A stretch of 64,000 nt of DNA from Corynebacterium choanae (GCF_003813965.1 NZ_CP033896.1:558001-622000), one strand, 5' to 3'; positions 8,901-18,713 are shown, counted from the first letter of the stretch. Notes: generated by a model from the sequence alone, not told the origin. Numbers and translations are program-made.

Positions 8901-10067
8901 ATGTCAACCAATCGTCCCCGCTGCAGTATCTGCGGTAACCCCACAAAGAAAAACGGCACAACAACAAAAGGCACCACACGATGGCGTTGTATCCACTGCG
9001 GTGCCTCTACAAGTAAAACCCGGCCCGATATCACCGCTCGAACCTGGATGAATGAGTTCATCTCCCACCTGACGAGCAATAAAAGCATCGCCGACATCGC
9101 CGCTGCTCGTGGCACATCCCCGAAAACAGTTCACCGCCACTTCCAGCCACTGTGGCTGATCAGCGTGCCCCAACCACACAACCACCCCGTCTACGATCAA
9201 ATCTTTCTCGACGGAACCTACCTCAACGGCGGCTGTCTCCTCATCGCAGCAACCCGTGACTACGTCCTTGCCTGGCGCTGGTGCAAGCAAGAAACCACCT
9301 ACGACTACACACAACTCATCCGTGATATCACCCCGCCACTTATGGCAGTCATTGACGGCGGAGCGGCGCCTACACAGCGATGACCTCATGCTGGCCACAG
9401 ACCCTATCAACGCTGTCTCGTACGTCCAACGCAACACACGACGCGATATCACCAGCCGACCCGCACACCCCAAGGCACCATCATCTACCAACTCGCACTC
9501 CAGCTCACCCGCATCACAACCCGTGAACAAGCCGACCAATGGATCGACTACCTCCACCAATGCAAACAAGACTGCAACAGCTGGATGAACGAAAAAACCA
9601 CCATCACCGACCCCTCACCGGGAAAAGAAAAAGTCTTCACCCATCAACGCGCCCGACGCGCGTTCTACAGGCTCTACCACCTGGCAAAAGACGGCAAACT
9701 CTTCGCTTACCTCACTCCCCATCCCAGCGCGAAGAACCCTGAGGCGTTCGCCTCCACAACCAACTGCCTCGAAGGCGGTATCAACGGGCCTTTAAAACTC
9801 ATCGCCAGACAACACCACGGTAGAAAAGGAGAACGTCAACGAACCAATATCGACTGGTGGCTCCACTTTCGCACCCGAGATCCGCTTGATCCCCACATCA
9901 TCGCGAAACAACAAAACTGGGGCAAAGACTCACTCGCTAAAGTAGAAACCCTCACCCCAGTCAACAACAACGAAGCAAACCATCAAACCGGACGCCCCGC
10001 GCTGTACGACAATCATATCGACATCGAGTACACGCACTCCGTCGGGATCAGAAAAGGAACGATCTAA
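8901..10067 (+). pseudogene. IS1249-like transposase, interrupted by clustered frameshifts
   Basis: The first part (8901-9366) encodes an N-terminal zinc ribbon (CSICG...CIHCG), a helix-turn-helix (SIADIAAARGTSPKTVHRHF) and the first half of a DDE domain with FLDGTYL and VIDGG. The last part (about 9475-10067) restores the same frame and encodes a continuation beginning GTIIYQLALQLTRITTREQA, with the helical C-terminal half (TNCLEGGINGPLK, HHGRKGERQ). Between 9366 and 9475 the recognisable protein jumps frame four times: AYTAMTSCWPQT, then YQRCLV, then VQRNTRRDITSRPAHP, then GTII. The shifts sum to zero. Two sites look like one-base losses (near 9366 and in a C run near 9465); the other two gain one base or lose two. 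The protein is not made intact unless these are sequencing errors. Confidence 0.82.
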
Positions 10068-10091
10068 ACCCCCACAGCCACCCCCACCCCC

Positions 10092-10116
10092 AGACACACT
10101 TTTTGTCCCTTAACCC
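10092..10116. repeat. IS right terminal inverted repeat
   Basis: Counterpart of 8740-8764, ending in CCC at the element boundary. Confidence 0.85.
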
Positions 10117-10124
10117 ACCGGCAC
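10117..10124. repeat. IS target-site duplication, right copy
   Basis: ACCGGCAC, identical to 8732-8739. Confidence 0.8.
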
Positions 10125-10230
10125 CAGGCAATAGCTTCCCCGGGGCGATGACCGCTCGCTGTTACTGATACGCGGTGCTGCACCGTCGTATCTGGTTATT
10201 TAGGTTTGAAAACGGTGCGGAATCTGTTGG

Positions 10231-10887
10231 CTACATCCCGTGATGGGTGCGACGCTCAGAATCGCCAGAATAGTGACGCTCCAGCTGATATTGTGCCCCG
10301 TCCAGGATGAGGGTGACACATTCCTCCCACCAGATACGATCATCTTCCCGCACATGGGTCATGCGCAAAATGGTTTCCAGTTGGCTGGGATCGGTGTTAT
10401 TGGTGGCGTTCGCAATGACCTGTTCGGCATGCTCTGCTTTCAACACTGCCGTGGCGGTAACATGCAGCAATGTTTCCAAGATCCGCAGCGACTGCTGGGC
10501 GGTAAACCCGTAGCCTTGCAGGACGTCGATGGTTTCTTGGGTGCGGCCAGTTAACTGTTCTGGGGTGGGGGCGTCGAGTTCGAAAATCACTCCGGCCAGC
10601 CCAGGATGCTTTTCCAGCATGTTCCACACAGTTTCAGCGATCGCAGTCAAATAGTTGCGCCACGAATCATGATGCTGGGGGAATGTGGTGTCGGCCACCA
10701 CCCGGCGGATAGCAGCAAGCAGCAGTCCACGTCGGGAGGAAATATGCCGATAGAGCGAAGACTGCTCGACTCCTAAATGTTTCGCCACCACTGTGGTCGA
10801 TACCTTGTCGAAGCCGACTTCAATAACTGCCGATTCGATGAGATCAATATTGATGCGTGCGGGACGTCCCGGTGTTCCACGTGCCAT
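10231..10887 (-). CDS. TetR family transcriptional regulator
   Basis: Encodes 218 residues from the ATG at 10887 (MARGTPGRPARI). An N-terminal basic arm leads into a TetR DNA-binding domain with the helix-turn-helix STTVVAKHLGVEQSSLYRHI (about 29-48). The remainder is a helical ligand-binding domain with no close match that I recognise. An upstream ATG would add 15 residues but is less typical. It is divergent from the split-barrel flavoprotein gene, with 476 bp between them, and ends about 100 bp from the IS. TetR proteins usually repress themselves and a neighbour; the target here is unknown. Confidence 0.88.
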   Translation of the reverse strand: MARGTPGRPARINIDLIESAVIEVGFDKVSTTVVAKHLGVEQSSLYRHISSRRGLLLAAIRRVVADTTFPQHHDSWRNYLTAIAETVWNMLEKHPGLAGVIFELDAPTPEQLTGRTQETIDVLQGYGFTAQQSLRILETLLHVTATAVLKAEHAEQVIANATNNTDPSQLETILRMTHVREDDRIWWEECVTLILDGAQYQLERHYSGDSERRTHHGM

Positions 10888-11363
10888 GGTTGTTCTGTCA
10901 CTCTTCCTTCCCAATTGTATTGAGTGCAACACCTCGGTGTGCGGTCATGTCGATCAGCTGCAACGAGATGGTCTAAAACTGCGGTGGTTAGTTGATAATC
11001 GATGTATATGGTGTGCCAGATCCGCCTGCCTGCAAAGCAAAAACAGTGCTGCTGCGAATGCGTGGTGCAGGTGAGTGGCGTTAAGACACCAGTGGTGCGA
11101 TAACCTCTAGGAATACCACACTTCTTCCGTTAAGCGTAGAACACACCCACTAGAAAGTGAAACAGCGTCAAAAATAGGGTTTGTCCCGCTTGCCGCTGGT
11201 TTTTTCCATTGCATCATCACGGGGCAATGCAGGGGGCGAAATACAGCAAAAAGTCCAAGCATTTGTTGGCTGGGTCACGGTTTATCGGCAGCTTTCTTTG
11301 CGTTTTGGTTGCAAACCTGCCCGTTCCCGCCCACAGATGCACCGACAGTGGAACAATAGACCC
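10888..11363. other. divergent intergenic region tetR / split-barrel gene
   Basis: 476 bp holding the promoters of both divergent genes. I see no convincing palindromic operator and no further gene. Confidence 0.5.
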
Positions 11364-11783
11364 ATGAGTGAGCAAGAGGTTGTAACTGTTCTATCCGATG
11401 ATGAAGCTTTGGCGTTGATGTCGACTGCCCAGCTGGGCAGGCTCGTCGTTCGCCGGAATGACGATATGGATCTGTTCCCGGTGAACTTCGTCATCGACGA
11501 TGGCATCATCTATTTCCGTACCGCTGAAGGTGCGAAGTTGTTTACCGTCAATCTCAACCATGACGTCCTGTTTGAGGCTGACCATTACGCCGATGATGCT
11601 GCCTGGTCAGTTATCGTGAAAGGGACGGCGTCGGTGGTGACGGCCACCAAGGATATTCAGCATGCCGATACGTTGCCGCTGCGGCCATGGTTGCCGACGG
11701 TGAAGTACAACTATGTAACGATCACCCCGAATTCGATTTCGGGGCGGAAGTTCCGGCTGGGGGAAGAACCAGAGCGCTACTGA
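11364..11783 (+). CDS. pyridoxamine 5'-phosphate oxidase-like split-barrel flavoprotein
   Basis: Encodes 139 residues of the FMN-binding split-barrel fold. The order is a short N-terminal helix (SDDEALALMSTAQLGRLVV), strands with DLFPVNFVIDDGIIYFRTAEGAKL (FMN-phosphate contact region), then VLFEADHY...WSVIVKGTASVV and a C-terminal tail. This pattern belongs to the small PNPOx-like family found widely in actinobacteria. The true substrate is unknown, and PNP oxidation itself is unlikely at this length. The ATG at 11364 (MSEQEVV) is chosen over an ORF extension of 61 codons that is not conserved-looking. Stands alone, divergent from tetR. Confidence 0.85.
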   Translation: MSEQEVVTVLSDDEALALMSTAQLGRLVVRRNDDMDLFPVNFVIDDGIIYFRTAEGAKLFTVNLNHDVLFEADHYADDAAWSVIVKGTASVVTATKDIQHADTLPLRPWLPTVKYNYVTITPNSISGRKFRLGEEPERY

Positions 11784-12082
11784 TATCGCCGAGCAGATCG
11801 GGAATATAGCCAGTATTCGGTGCCAGCTTGCGCTTCACCACCGCTGGAGGGGCTGCTGCCGCACATGTGTGCTGTGGCACCCCGCGGCAGGGCAGCGATA
11901 CACCAAATCACGGGGCTCACACTTGGCGGGCTGCGGAAGGCGAATGCTGCTTCGATGGGCAGGCATGTGCGGGGCAGGTATGCGGGCGCACTGCTCGACA
12001 TGGGTATCGCTGCGCCGGCTGGGCGTTTGCCTGTGAGCGGGTTTGTGGGCGGATGGGGGATAAGAATAACGCAAGGAGTGGA

Positions 12083-12892
12083 ATGAATACACCGGTGTTT
12101 AGCAAACGGACAGCAACCCTAGACATGGCCAGATATGAGGTTGCCAGTCTGCTGTGGCTTGGTGAACATGCGCCAGGTTTTGTTGCTGTACCGTGTGACC
12201 CGCACACCGGCGAAGCAGTGACGGTCCTGCCCACCGCACCGACCGTGGCTACGGTGCAGGCGACACCAGTGCGACCTACCCCGGCTGCGGCGTTTGCAGC
12301 TGGTGAAGCATTAGCAGCCCTGCACCAAAATCCTGCACCCGCATTTGGGGCGCCGCCGAGCTACGGCGGCAAACCCTATGCAGGGGAAACCTATATCGGT
12401 CGGCTTGCCCAGCCGTGTGAGCCGACCGATCACTGGGCAGAGTTTTACACCGCGCAGCGGGTACTCCACCCTGCCCGCCTTGCCCGCGACGCTGGCACGC
12501 TGTTACCGGAAGAATTCGCACTGTTGGAGGAAGCCTGTGCCGCCCTGCTTGATTGCGCGGAGCCTTGGGCACATCGCGATCCTGTGCTGGTGCATGGTGA
12601 CTTGTGGACTGGCAATCTGCTGTTTACCACCACCGGTCCGCTGCTTATTGATCCGGCGGCTCATGGCGGCCACCCGGAGGTTGATATCGCCATGCTTGCA
12701 CTCTTCGGGGTGCCGTATTGGGAAGAGATTGTGGCTGGATATTCCCGGGTCGCGGGCGACTGTTCCGCCGCCCTTGAGCGGCTGTGTATTCACCAGCTGC
12801 ACCCGTTGGCGGTGCATACGCTCACCCATGGTCGCAGTTATGCATCTTCATTGGTGCAGGCTGCCCGCGCAACGCTGGCATATGTGCAATAG
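12083..12892 (+). CDS. fructosamine kinase family protein
   Basis: Encodes 269 residues of the fructosamine/ketosamine-3-kinase family (aminoglycoside phosphotransferase fold), which phosphorylates glycated amines so that they decompose. The catalytic loop is LVHGDLWTGNLL and the metal-binding segment is LIDPAAHGGHPEVDIAML, both near-diagnostic of the family. An earlier GKPYAGETYIG segment is also typical. The ATG at 12083 has a textbook AAGGAG 5 nt upstream, so the long upstream open frame is not used. The N-lobe is shorter than in E. coli YniA. Convergent with nadE. Confidence 0.9.
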   Translation: MNTPVFSKRTATLDMARYEVASLLWLGEHAPGFVAVPCDPHTGEAVTVLPTAPTVATVQATPVRPTPAAAFAAGEALAALHQNPAPAFGAPPSYGGKPYAGETYIGRLAQPCEPTDHWAEFYTAQRVLHPARLARDAGTLLPEEFALLEEACAALLDCAEPWAHRDPVLVHGDLWTGNLLFTTTGPLLIDPAAHGGHPEVDIAMLALFGVPYWEEIVAGYSRVAGDCSAALERLCIHQLHPLAVHTLTHGRSYASSLVQAARATLAYVQ

Positions 12893-12978
12893 TTTGCTTT
12901 TTAACCGGCTGTTGCAGGTTTGGTGCTGTTGCGTGAGTAGCGGTGTAGTCGGTGTTGGGGCTGTAATTGGAGTTGGTG

Positions 12979-13026
12979 AAAAAATACTCACCACCAGAGG
13001 CTGGCAGCAGCGTCAGGCGGTGAGTA
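12979..13026 (-). terminator. nadE terminator
   Basis: On the minus strand, TACTCACC (13026-13019) and GGTGAGTA (12992-12985) form an 8-bp stem followed directly by TTTTTT (12984-12979). It lies 23 bp past the nadE stop. Confidence 0.7.
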
Positions 13027-13048
13027 GAAAGCGGTGTCGCAGATAGCG

Positions 13049-13903
13049 TTACGTCCACCAGGTATCAAAGGGGGTCACCGGCAGATGGCGCTTGTGTTCG
13101 CCAATTTGCCACAGGTGGTCGAGCCGTTGCCTAGCAGCCGGGGTGACCTCTTCACCTGTGAGATACGCGTCAATTTCGCTGTAGGTGACGCCGAGCGCTT
13201 GTTCATCGGCCAGCATCGGGCGATCGTCTTCTAAGTCGGCGGTGGGGACTTTCTGCCAAGTAGAGTCCGGGGCGCCTAGCTCTCGTAACAAAGCGGCACC
13301 TTGGGATTTGGTGAGTCCGGCAAGCGGCAAAATATCGGCCGCGCCGTCGCCAAACTTGGTGAAGAATCCAGTAACGTTCTCTGCGGCGTGATCGGTGCCG
13401 ATGACTAACATGTCGAATTCCCCGGCAATGGCATATTGGGCAGTCATTCGCATCCGTGCTTTCACATTGCCTTTATCAAAGTCGGTCATCTCAGGTTTCG
13501 ACAGACTTGCAGCAACCTGTTCGGCGAGAGCATCGGTGGCGGGGGCAATATTAATGGTGATGGTTTCATCCGGCTGGATGAAGTCCAAGGCGATTTGGGC
13601 GTCGGCTTCGTCTTGTTGCACCCGGTAGGGCAGACGAACAGCAACAAATTTGGCGTCATGACCTTGTTCGCGAAGGTCTTCGACAGCACGTTGTGCCAGG
13701 CGTCCAGCTAAGGTGGAGTCTTGCCCGCCGCTAATACCCAAGACGTAGCCGCGCAGCCCCGTGTGCAGCAGATAGTCGGCGAGGAACCGTATCCGGCGAT
13801 GGACTTCGGCGGCCGGATCAATCGTGGGGGCGACATGATTGCGGTCAATGACGGTTTGCTGAATTGACGCTGACGAGTCGTCGGAACGGTGTGTGTTGCT
13901 CAT
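13049..13903 (-). CDS. nadE: NH3-dependent NAD+ synthetase
   Basis: Encodes 284 residues. It makes NAD+ from nicotinic acid adenine dinucleotide, ATP and ammonia, the last step of NAD synthesis. The ATP-pyrophosphatase P-loop is SGGQDSTL (58-65). Further marks are the NVKARMRM helix, the [21 protein letters not shown] substrate loop, the LAGLTKSQ segment and the C-terminal [14 protein letters not shown]. No glutaminase domain is present, so free ammonia is the donor, as in E. coli NadE. Length is normal. Ends against the terminator at 12979-13026. Confidence 0.97.
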   Translation of the reverse strand: MSNTHRSDDSSASIQQTVIDRNHVAPTIDPAAEVHRRIRFLADYLLHTGLRGYVLGISGGQDSTLAGRLAQRAVEDLREQGHDAKFVAVRLPYRVQQDEADAQIALDFIQPDETITINIAPATDALAEQVAASLSKPEMTDFDKGNVKARMRMTAQYAIAGEFDMLVIGTDHAAENVTGFFTKFGDGAADILPLAGLTKSQGAALLRELGAPDSTWQKVPTADLEDDRPMLADEQALGVTYSEIDAYLTGEEVTPAARQRLDHLWQIGEHKRHLPVTPFDTWWT

Positions 13904-14229
13904 ATTTGCCCATGATACCGGGGGCTGGCTGAAGGTGACCGGTTTGCATCCCTGGCCGGTCGCGGGCTAACATAGCAGTTCGTGTCCTACGCCGGGGACT
14001 GATTTTGCCTGCAATTCAGGCGCTCAACGAGCGAAAGATTGCACAGCATAGCTGCCGCTTTCACTCTCGAGTGATATCAGATCGTCCGGGGTAGCAGCTA
14101 GCTTGTTTTCGCAACAGGCCAGCGTTGCTAACTTCGTCTCACAGTGTGCGGCCGAAGCAGTAGCCACGAGCAGGTTGTCTGTTACGGTCAATATTGGTAA
14201 AACACTGAGTTTAAAGAAAGGAGCGCCCG
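13904..14229. other. divergent gap nadE / rpmJ
   Basis: 326 bp containing the rpmJ promoter, probably TTGTCT near 14175 with an AT-rich -10 around 14190-14200. No zinc-repressor (Zur) palindrome is evident and no gene is supported. Confidence 0.4.
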
Positions 14230-14352
14230 ATGAAGGTTCGTAAATCCCTGCGGTCGCTGAAGAACAAGCCGGGCGCTCAGGTTGTGCGTCGTCACGGTAA
14301 AGTATTCGTGATCAACAAGAAGGATCCGCGGTTCAAGGCTCGCCAGGGCTAA
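14230..14352 (+). CDS. rpmJ: 50S ribosomal protein L36, cysteine-free type
   Basis: Encodes 40 residues ([20 protein letters not shown]... ending DPRFKARQG). It matches the alternative (type B, YkgO-like) L36. The zinc-ribbon cysteines of classical L36 are absent, so it does not need zinc. It lies outside ribosomal operons. GAAAGGAG about 6 nt before the ATG at 14230 is a strong ribosome site. In many bacteria this form replaces the zinc form under zinc limitation; whether a second, zinc-binding L36 exists cannot be seen here. Two hairpins follow. Confidence 0.95.
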   Translation: MKVRKSLRSLKNKPGAQVVRRHGKVFVINKKDPRFKARQG

Positions 14353-14361
14353 AACCTGCGT

Positions 14362-14394
14362 GTGAAGGGAAAACCTCAGCGGTTTCACCTTCAC
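14362..14394. terminator. hairpin after rpmJ
   Basis: GTGAAGG (14362-14368) pairs with CCTTCAC (14388-14394), with a further inner AAACC/GGTTT stem. No T-run. Confidence 0.45.
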
Positions 14395-14429
14395 CCCTCA
14401 TTACACGTTGCAGCAGTATTGCTGCGCTG

Positions 14430-14476
14430 CGCCCTGCAAAAACGTATCGCTTGAAACGATATGTTTTTGCAGGGCG
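14430..14476 (+). terminator. long hairpin terminator after rpmJ
   Basis: Twenty-base arms (14430-14449 and 14457-14476) pair with one G-T position around a 7-nt loop. They include GCAAAAAC/GTTTTTGC and are followed by TTTCCTTGTTTC. Likely the effective rpmJ terminator, possibly bidirectional. Confidence 0.7.
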
Positions 14477-14919
14477 TTTCCTTGTTTCTGCGGCGATACT
14501 CACAGCGGCACTAGGGGGCGATCGAACTCCTGCCGGGTGGTATCCGCAGGGGTGGCCGTGCGGCGGTGTGGCAGTGCCTGTATCCCGGTGCGTCCTGCCG
14601 CGTCATTGTTTATGCCGTGAACTGTCGTCGTATCAGGCGGGGCGCGCCGGGACGGTTGCATTCGGTTGCAGGTGCGGCTGCTGTTGTGCAGCGCCGTAAT
14701 CGCGTGGCAGCTCACCTGGGGTTTTGTGTATCGTCGGGGCGTGTTACCCCGAGTGGGGGCAGGGGGCATCCCCCTTAAATGTAACAAAATTATAACGGCC
14801 GCAAGTGGCGACCTGTGTAAATGTCATCGATGTGCTTTTCGGATCATTCGGGGACTGTGGCAGCGAGCAATAGATGTGGGGCAAGGCGATGAAGTATCCT
14901 GCGTATTTCATCGATGTAA
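14477..14919. other. gap between the rpmJ terminator and the nrdH control region
   Basis: About 440 bp with no supportable gene. It includes a GGGGGCAGGGGGCATCCCCC run near 14755-14775 and an AT-rich patch at 14778-14796. Confidence 0.5.
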
Positions 14920-14935
14920 CTACTAGATGTAGTGC
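14920..14935. promoter_or_regulatory. NrdR box 1
   Basis: The reverse complement reads GCACTACATCTAGTAG, matching the NrdR consensus (acaCwAtATaTwGtgt) at the conserved C, A, AT, T and G positions. It is the upstream member of a pair. Confidence 0.75.
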
Positions 14936-14951
14936 CTGTTGCGGACTTCGG

Positions 14952-14967
14952 CCACAACGTATAGTGT
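14952..14967. promoter_or_regulatory. NrdR box 2
   Basis: CCACAACGTATAGTGT matches the NrdR consensus. The spacer to box 1 is 16 bp (32 bp centre to centre, about three helical turns), the standard arrangement. A TATAGT -10-like hexamer (14960-14965) lies inside the box, so binding would block the promoter. Confidence 0.78.
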
Positions 14968-15307
14968 TTCGGGTGTTGCTCAAGCGGGGCAGGGAAGGTG
15001 GCGAGCACCACGCCATACACACCCCGTTAGCAGAACAAATCAGCCGAAATCGCTCCATGCGAATGGCTGCAATGAACGTTCCTGCAAGCACAACCGCGCC
15101 CGCGCATGGTGCACTGGGATCAAAACCACGATGCCGACTACTGTGCCAACTCGCAGCCACCTGCTGGCTGGTGTTGGCAGCCCCTGCGGCATCCACCGAT
15201 AAAAGCACAACAGGCAGCATCCTCACCTGTTAGCTGTGTGGTTGCTGGTGGCATCATGATTCCAGGCGCAATGATGACGTACCACGACCAGTTAGAGGCT
15301 AAGACGA
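14968..15307. other. nrdH leader region
   Basis: About 340 bp between the NrdR boxes and nrdH, so either a long 5' leader or a second promoter. No gene or known riboswitch is recognised. Confidence 0.45.
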
Positions 15308-15541
15308 ATGTCGATCACTTTGTACACCAAGCCCGCCTGCATGCAGTGCACCTTCACCAAAAAAGCTCTTGACCGGGCTGGCCTGGAATACACTTCCGTC
15401 GACGTGTCGCTTGATGAAACCGCCCGGGAATACGTCATGTCGCTGGGCTATCTGCAGCTGCCAGTCGTCGTCGCCGACGGGGATCACTGGTCGGGATTCC
15501 GCCCAGAGCGCATCGATGCGCTGCAAGCCGCTGTGGCCTAA
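15308..15541 (+). CDS. nrdH: glutaredoxin-like NrdH redoxin
   Basis: Encodes 77 residues. NrdH is the thiol donor that re-reduces the class Ib ribonucleotide reductase and is itself reduced by thioredoxin reductase. The active site is C11-M-Q-C14. The C-terminal WSGFRPERID (61-70) is the family signature that sets it apart from glutaredoxins. Length is normal. AGAGG about 12 nt before the ATG is a weak ribosome site. First gene of the nrdH-nrdI-nrdE set, behind the NrdR boxes. The gap to nrdI is 240 bp, wider than usual for this operon. Confidence 0.96.
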   Translation: MSITLYTKPACMQCTFTKKALDRAGLEYTSVDVSLDETAREYVMSLGYLQLPVVVADGDHWSGFRPERIDALQAAVA

Positions 15542-15781
15542 CAGGTCACGGGCGCCGCTATTGACGCGCTCTACAACACACAACGTATTCACCCTGGATG
15601 TGCGGTGGCATTGCAGCCGAAGCAACAGACAAACGCAGCAATCCACGCACCGCAGCCAGGGTGATTTTTATTTACCCATCTGCCAAACCTTGGTCGTCTG
15701 TTGTCTATCGGCGGCCTGCTGTAAGGATTGGCAGGCTGCCGCGAACACGCAGCAGACGCTCTGCAAAGCCGGTGATTATCC

Positions 15782-16213
15782 ATGCTGGTAGTGTATTTTT
15801 CCTCGGTGACCAACAACACGCACCGATTCGTGAGCAAGCTTGGTTTGCCAAGTGCCCGGATCCCCATCAAAGCCAGCGACGAGCCGCTCGTCGTCAACGA
15901 GCCCTACGTGTTGGTGTGCCCAACCTACGGGGGAGGGGTTTCCATACGGGGTGGGGCACCAAAACCGGTACCCATTCAAGTCATTAAATTCCTCAACAAT
16001 CCGCACAACCGGTCGTTGATTCGGTGTGTTATCGCCGGAGGCAACACCAACTTCGGTCCGGACTATGCCACTGCCGGAGACCTCATCAGCGCGAAATGTC
16101 ACGTGCCGTTCGTCTATAAATTCGAATTAATGGGTACCCCCGAAGATGTCACAAAAGTCCGGTCAGGGCTTGCTGAATACGCTGCAGATTTAGGGTTAGA
16201 ACCCGCCGCCTAG
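15782..16213 (+). CDS. nrdI: flavodoxin-like NrdI
   Basis: Encodes 143 residues. NrdI is the flavodoxin that supplies oxidant for assembling the Mn(III)2-tyrosyl radical cofactor of NrdF. The FMN phosphate loop is [11 protein letters not shown] (7-17). The isoalloxazine loops are TYGGG (48-52) and AGGNTNFG (about 104-111). Length and order match the family. It lies between nrdH and nrdE, separated by 240 and 340 bp. Confidence 0.95.
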   Translation: MLVVYFSSVTNNTHRFVSKLGLPSARIPIKASDEPLVVNEPYVLVCPTYGGGVSIRGGAPKPVPIQVIKFLNNPHNRSLIRCVIAGGNTNFGPDYATAGDLISAKCHVPFVYKFELMGTPEDVTKVRSGLAEYAADLGLEPAA

Positions 16214-16553
16214 CAGGGGTTTTAGTAAACCTGAACAAGCAGCTTGCCGGGTGGTCACAAGCGTGCATTCGCACCTGTCGTGTGCGCCCAATCCGGTATC
16301 GTCGTCTGCGGCTAATACCCCGCGGTGGCGTGATCGACACCAGCACGGGGAGCTGCTGCGCGAATAGTTGGCGAAACCTGCGGTTGCACCCGACTAGCCG
16401 ATGCCCGCACCGAGTCAACCCGGTACAGGCAACCTGGCAGCTGTTTCCCGCGGCAGACGTCTACCACACCGGCACCATCCCGCACCGCCGGTTGCCATTG
16501 GTGCGAAACGCACCATGTTTTTTACCTCGAGCAGGAAGAAGATCGAAGAGCAC
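16214..16553. other. gap between nrdI and nrdE
   Basis: 340 bp within what is normally a tight operon. The frame upstream of nrdE stays open but is not protein-like. No hairpin terminator or promoter is clear. Confidence 0.5.
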
Positions 16554-18713
16554 ATGAGCACCCTCGGAAGAAAAGTTGCCGAACCGGTGAGCCAGCGAGA
16601 GCAGTTGGACTATCACGCGCTCAATGCGTTGTTGAATCTCTATGACGAGAACAACCAGATCCAGTTCGACAAGGATCGGGAAGCTGCAAACCAATACTTT
16701 TTGCAGCATGTCAACCAAAACACGGTCTTCTTCCATGATTTGGAAGAAAAATTCGAGTACCTCCTGGAGAACAACTACTACGAGCCGGAGGTTGTTGAAG
16801 CCTACGACTTTGGGTTTATCAAGTCGCTGTTTAAACGGGCGTATGCGAAAAAGTTCCGTTTCCCCACCTTCCTTGGGGCCTACAAGTATTACACCTCCTA
16901 CACCCTGAAAACCTTCGATGGTCGGCGCTATCTGGAGCGCTACGAAGACCGGGTGTGCATGGTGGCATTAAAGCTTGCCGCCGGCGATGAAGCTTTCGCC
17001 GAATCGCTCGTCGACGAGATTATGTCGGGTCGCTTCCAGCCGGCGACGCCGACCTTCCTCAACTCCGGCAAAGCTGCGCGCGGTGAACCGGTGTCCTGCT
17101 TCCTGCTGCGGATCGAAGACAATATGGAATCGATTGGGCGCAGCATCAATTCGGCGCTGCAATTGTCGAAACGCGGCGGCGGGGTCGCGTTGCTGCTGAG
17201 TAACCTGCGGGAAGCAGGGGCGCCAATTAAACGCATCGAAAACCAGTCTTCTGGTGTCATCCCGGTGATGAAACTGTTGGAGGACTCCTTCTCCTACGCC
17301 AACCAGCTTGGTGCCCGGCAAGGCGCCGGGGCAGTGTATCTTTCCGCCCACCATCCCGATATTCTGCGCTTCCTGGATACCAAGCGGGAAAACGCGGATG
17401 AGAAAATCCGGATCAAGACGCTGTCGTTAGGGGTGGTAATCCCAGATATCACCTTTGAGCTGGCAAAACGGAATGAGGACATGTATTTGTTCTCTCCCTA
17501 CGATGTGGAACGGGTCTACGGCAAACCATTTGCGGATGTGCCAATCACCGAGCACTACCATGAAATGGTGGAAGATCCACGGATCCGGAAGTCGAAGATT
17601 AACGCCCGCCAATTCTTCCAAACCTTGGCGGAAATCCAGTTCGAATCCGGTTATCCCTACATCATGTTTGAAGACACCGCGAACCGGGCGAATCCGGTGA
17701 AGGCCGGCCGCATCACGCTGTCGAATCTGTGCAGTGAGATCCTGCAGATCTCTACCCCGTCGACCTATAATGCGGATCTCACCTATGAGCATGTGGGTGA
17801 AGATATTTCCTGTAACTTGGGTTCGCTGAATATCGCCAAGGCGATGGATTCGCCTGATTTCTCGGCGACGATTCGTACCGCTATTCGCGGGCTGACAGCC
17901 GTCTCGGAGCAGACTTCAATCGATTCGGTGCCTTCGATTCGCAAAGGTAACGATGCTGCCCATGCAATCGGTTTGGGACAGATGAATCTGCACGGCTATT
18001 TTGGCCGGGAGCGTATCGAATATGGCAGTGAGGAAGGGCTGGACTTCACCAACGCCTATTTCGCGGCGGTGATGTACGAGTGCATCAAGGCGTCGATGGA
18101 AATCGCGAAAGAGCGTGGCCAGCGTTTCGCCAAGTTTGAACAGTCTGAATATGCCACTGGCGAGTTCTTTGACCGGTTTGATCCAGCTGAGTTTGCACCG
18201 ACCACAGCGAAGGTGAAAGCGCTGTTTGCAGAGTCGTCGATTGCTACCCCGACTGCTGAGCAGTGGGCACAGCTGAAGGACGATGTGGCCAAATATGGCA
18301 TGTTTAACCGCTATCTGCAGGCGGTGCCGCCGACGGGCTCGATTTCCTATATCAACAATTCCACCTCGTCGATTCACCCGATCGCTTCCCGGATCGAGAT
18401 CCGTAAGGAAGGCAAGATTGGGCGGGTGTATTATCCGGCGCCCTATATGACCAACGACAATCTTGAGTATTACAAAGATGCCTACGAGATTGGCTATGAG
18501 AAAATCATCGACACCTATGCGGTGGCGACGAAATATGTGGATCAGGGCTTGTCGTTGACATTGTTCTTCAAGGACACAGCGACCACCCGCGAGATCAATA
18601 AGGCGCAGATTTATGCTTGGCGCAAGGGGATTAAGACAATCTACTACATTCGCCTGCGGCAGACTGCGTTGACCGGCACCGAGGTGGAAGGCTGTGTTAG
18701 CTGCATGCTGTAG
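16554..18713 (+). CDS. nrdE: class Ib ribonucleotide reductase, alpha subunit
   Basis: Encodes 719 residues. NrdE is the catalytic subunit that reduces ribonucleoside diphosphates to deoxy forms together with NrdF. The redox pair is Cys182 (in PVSCFLL) and Cys420 (in ISCNLGSLN). The thiyl radical site is NLCSE (N391, Cys393, E395). The C-terminal CVSCML (714-719) is the swinging dithiol reduced by NrdH. The N-terminal ATP-cone is absent, as expected for class Ib. The ATG at 16554 fits known NrdE N-termini; the upstream extension of 51 codons is not conserved. nrdF is not adjacent and is not in the window, which agrees with the separated nrdF of C. glutamicum. Confidence 0.97.
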   Translation: MSTLGRKVAEPVSQREQLDYHALNALLNLYDENNQIQFDKDREAANQYFLQHVNQNTVFFHDLEEKFEYLLENNYYEPEVVEAYDFGFIKSLFKRAYAKKFRFPTFLGAYKYYTSYTLKTFDGRRYLERYEDRVCMVALKLAAGDEAFAESLVDEIMSGRFQPATPTFLNSGKAARGEPVSCFLLRIEDNMESIGRSINSALQLSKRGGGVALLLSNLREAGAPIKRIENQSSGVIPVMKLLEDSFSYANQLGARQGAGAVYLSAHHPDILRFLDTKRENADEKIRIKTLSLGVVIPDITFELAKRNEDMYLFSPYDVERVYGKPFADVPITEHYHEMVEDPRIRKSKINARQFFQTLAEIQFESGYPYIMFEDTANRANPVKAGRITLSNLCSEILQISTPSTYNADLTYEHVGEDISCNLGSLNIAKAMDSPDFSATIRTAIRGLTAVSEQTSIDSVPSIRKGNDAAHAIGLGQMNLHGYFGRERIEYGSEEGLDFTNAYFAAVMYECIKASMEIAKERGQRFAKFEQSEYATGEFFDRFDPAEFAPTTAKVKALFAESSIATPTAEQWAQLKDDVAKYGMFNRYLQAVPPTGSISYINNSTSSIHPIASRIEIRKEGKIGRVYYPAPYMTNDNLEYYKDAYEIGYEKIIDTYAVATKYVDQGLSLTLFFKDTATTREINKAQIYAWRKGIKTIYYIRLRQTALTGTEVEGCVSCML

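Larger units (their letters stand above)
8740..10116 (+). mobile_element. IS1249-like insertion sequence (IS256 group)
   Basis: A 1377-bp element bounded by 25-bp terminal inverted repeats (8740-8764 and 10092-10116; 23 of 25 positions match, beginning GG and containing CAAAAAGTGTGTCT). It is flanked by the 8-bp direct repeat ACCGGCAC, the duplication size expected for the IS256 group. It carries one transposase gene that resembles IS1249 transposases of corynebacteria, an assignment from memory of the protein pattern. Third codon positions are strongly C-biased compared with surrounding genes, consistent with recent arrival. The near-perfect ends and intact duplication point to a fairly young insertion, although the transposase frame is broken. 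Confidence 0.9.

Noticed and set aside
8740..10116. A larger mobile island between tRNA-Ala and tetR
   Set aside because: No integrase, no repeat of the tRNA 3' end, and only one IS; nothing supports an integrative element.
10231..10887. The IS as interrupting a gene next to tetR
   Set aside because: Joining the flanks (up to 8739 and from 10117 or 10125) gives no continuous recognisable frame, so the insertion appears intergenic.
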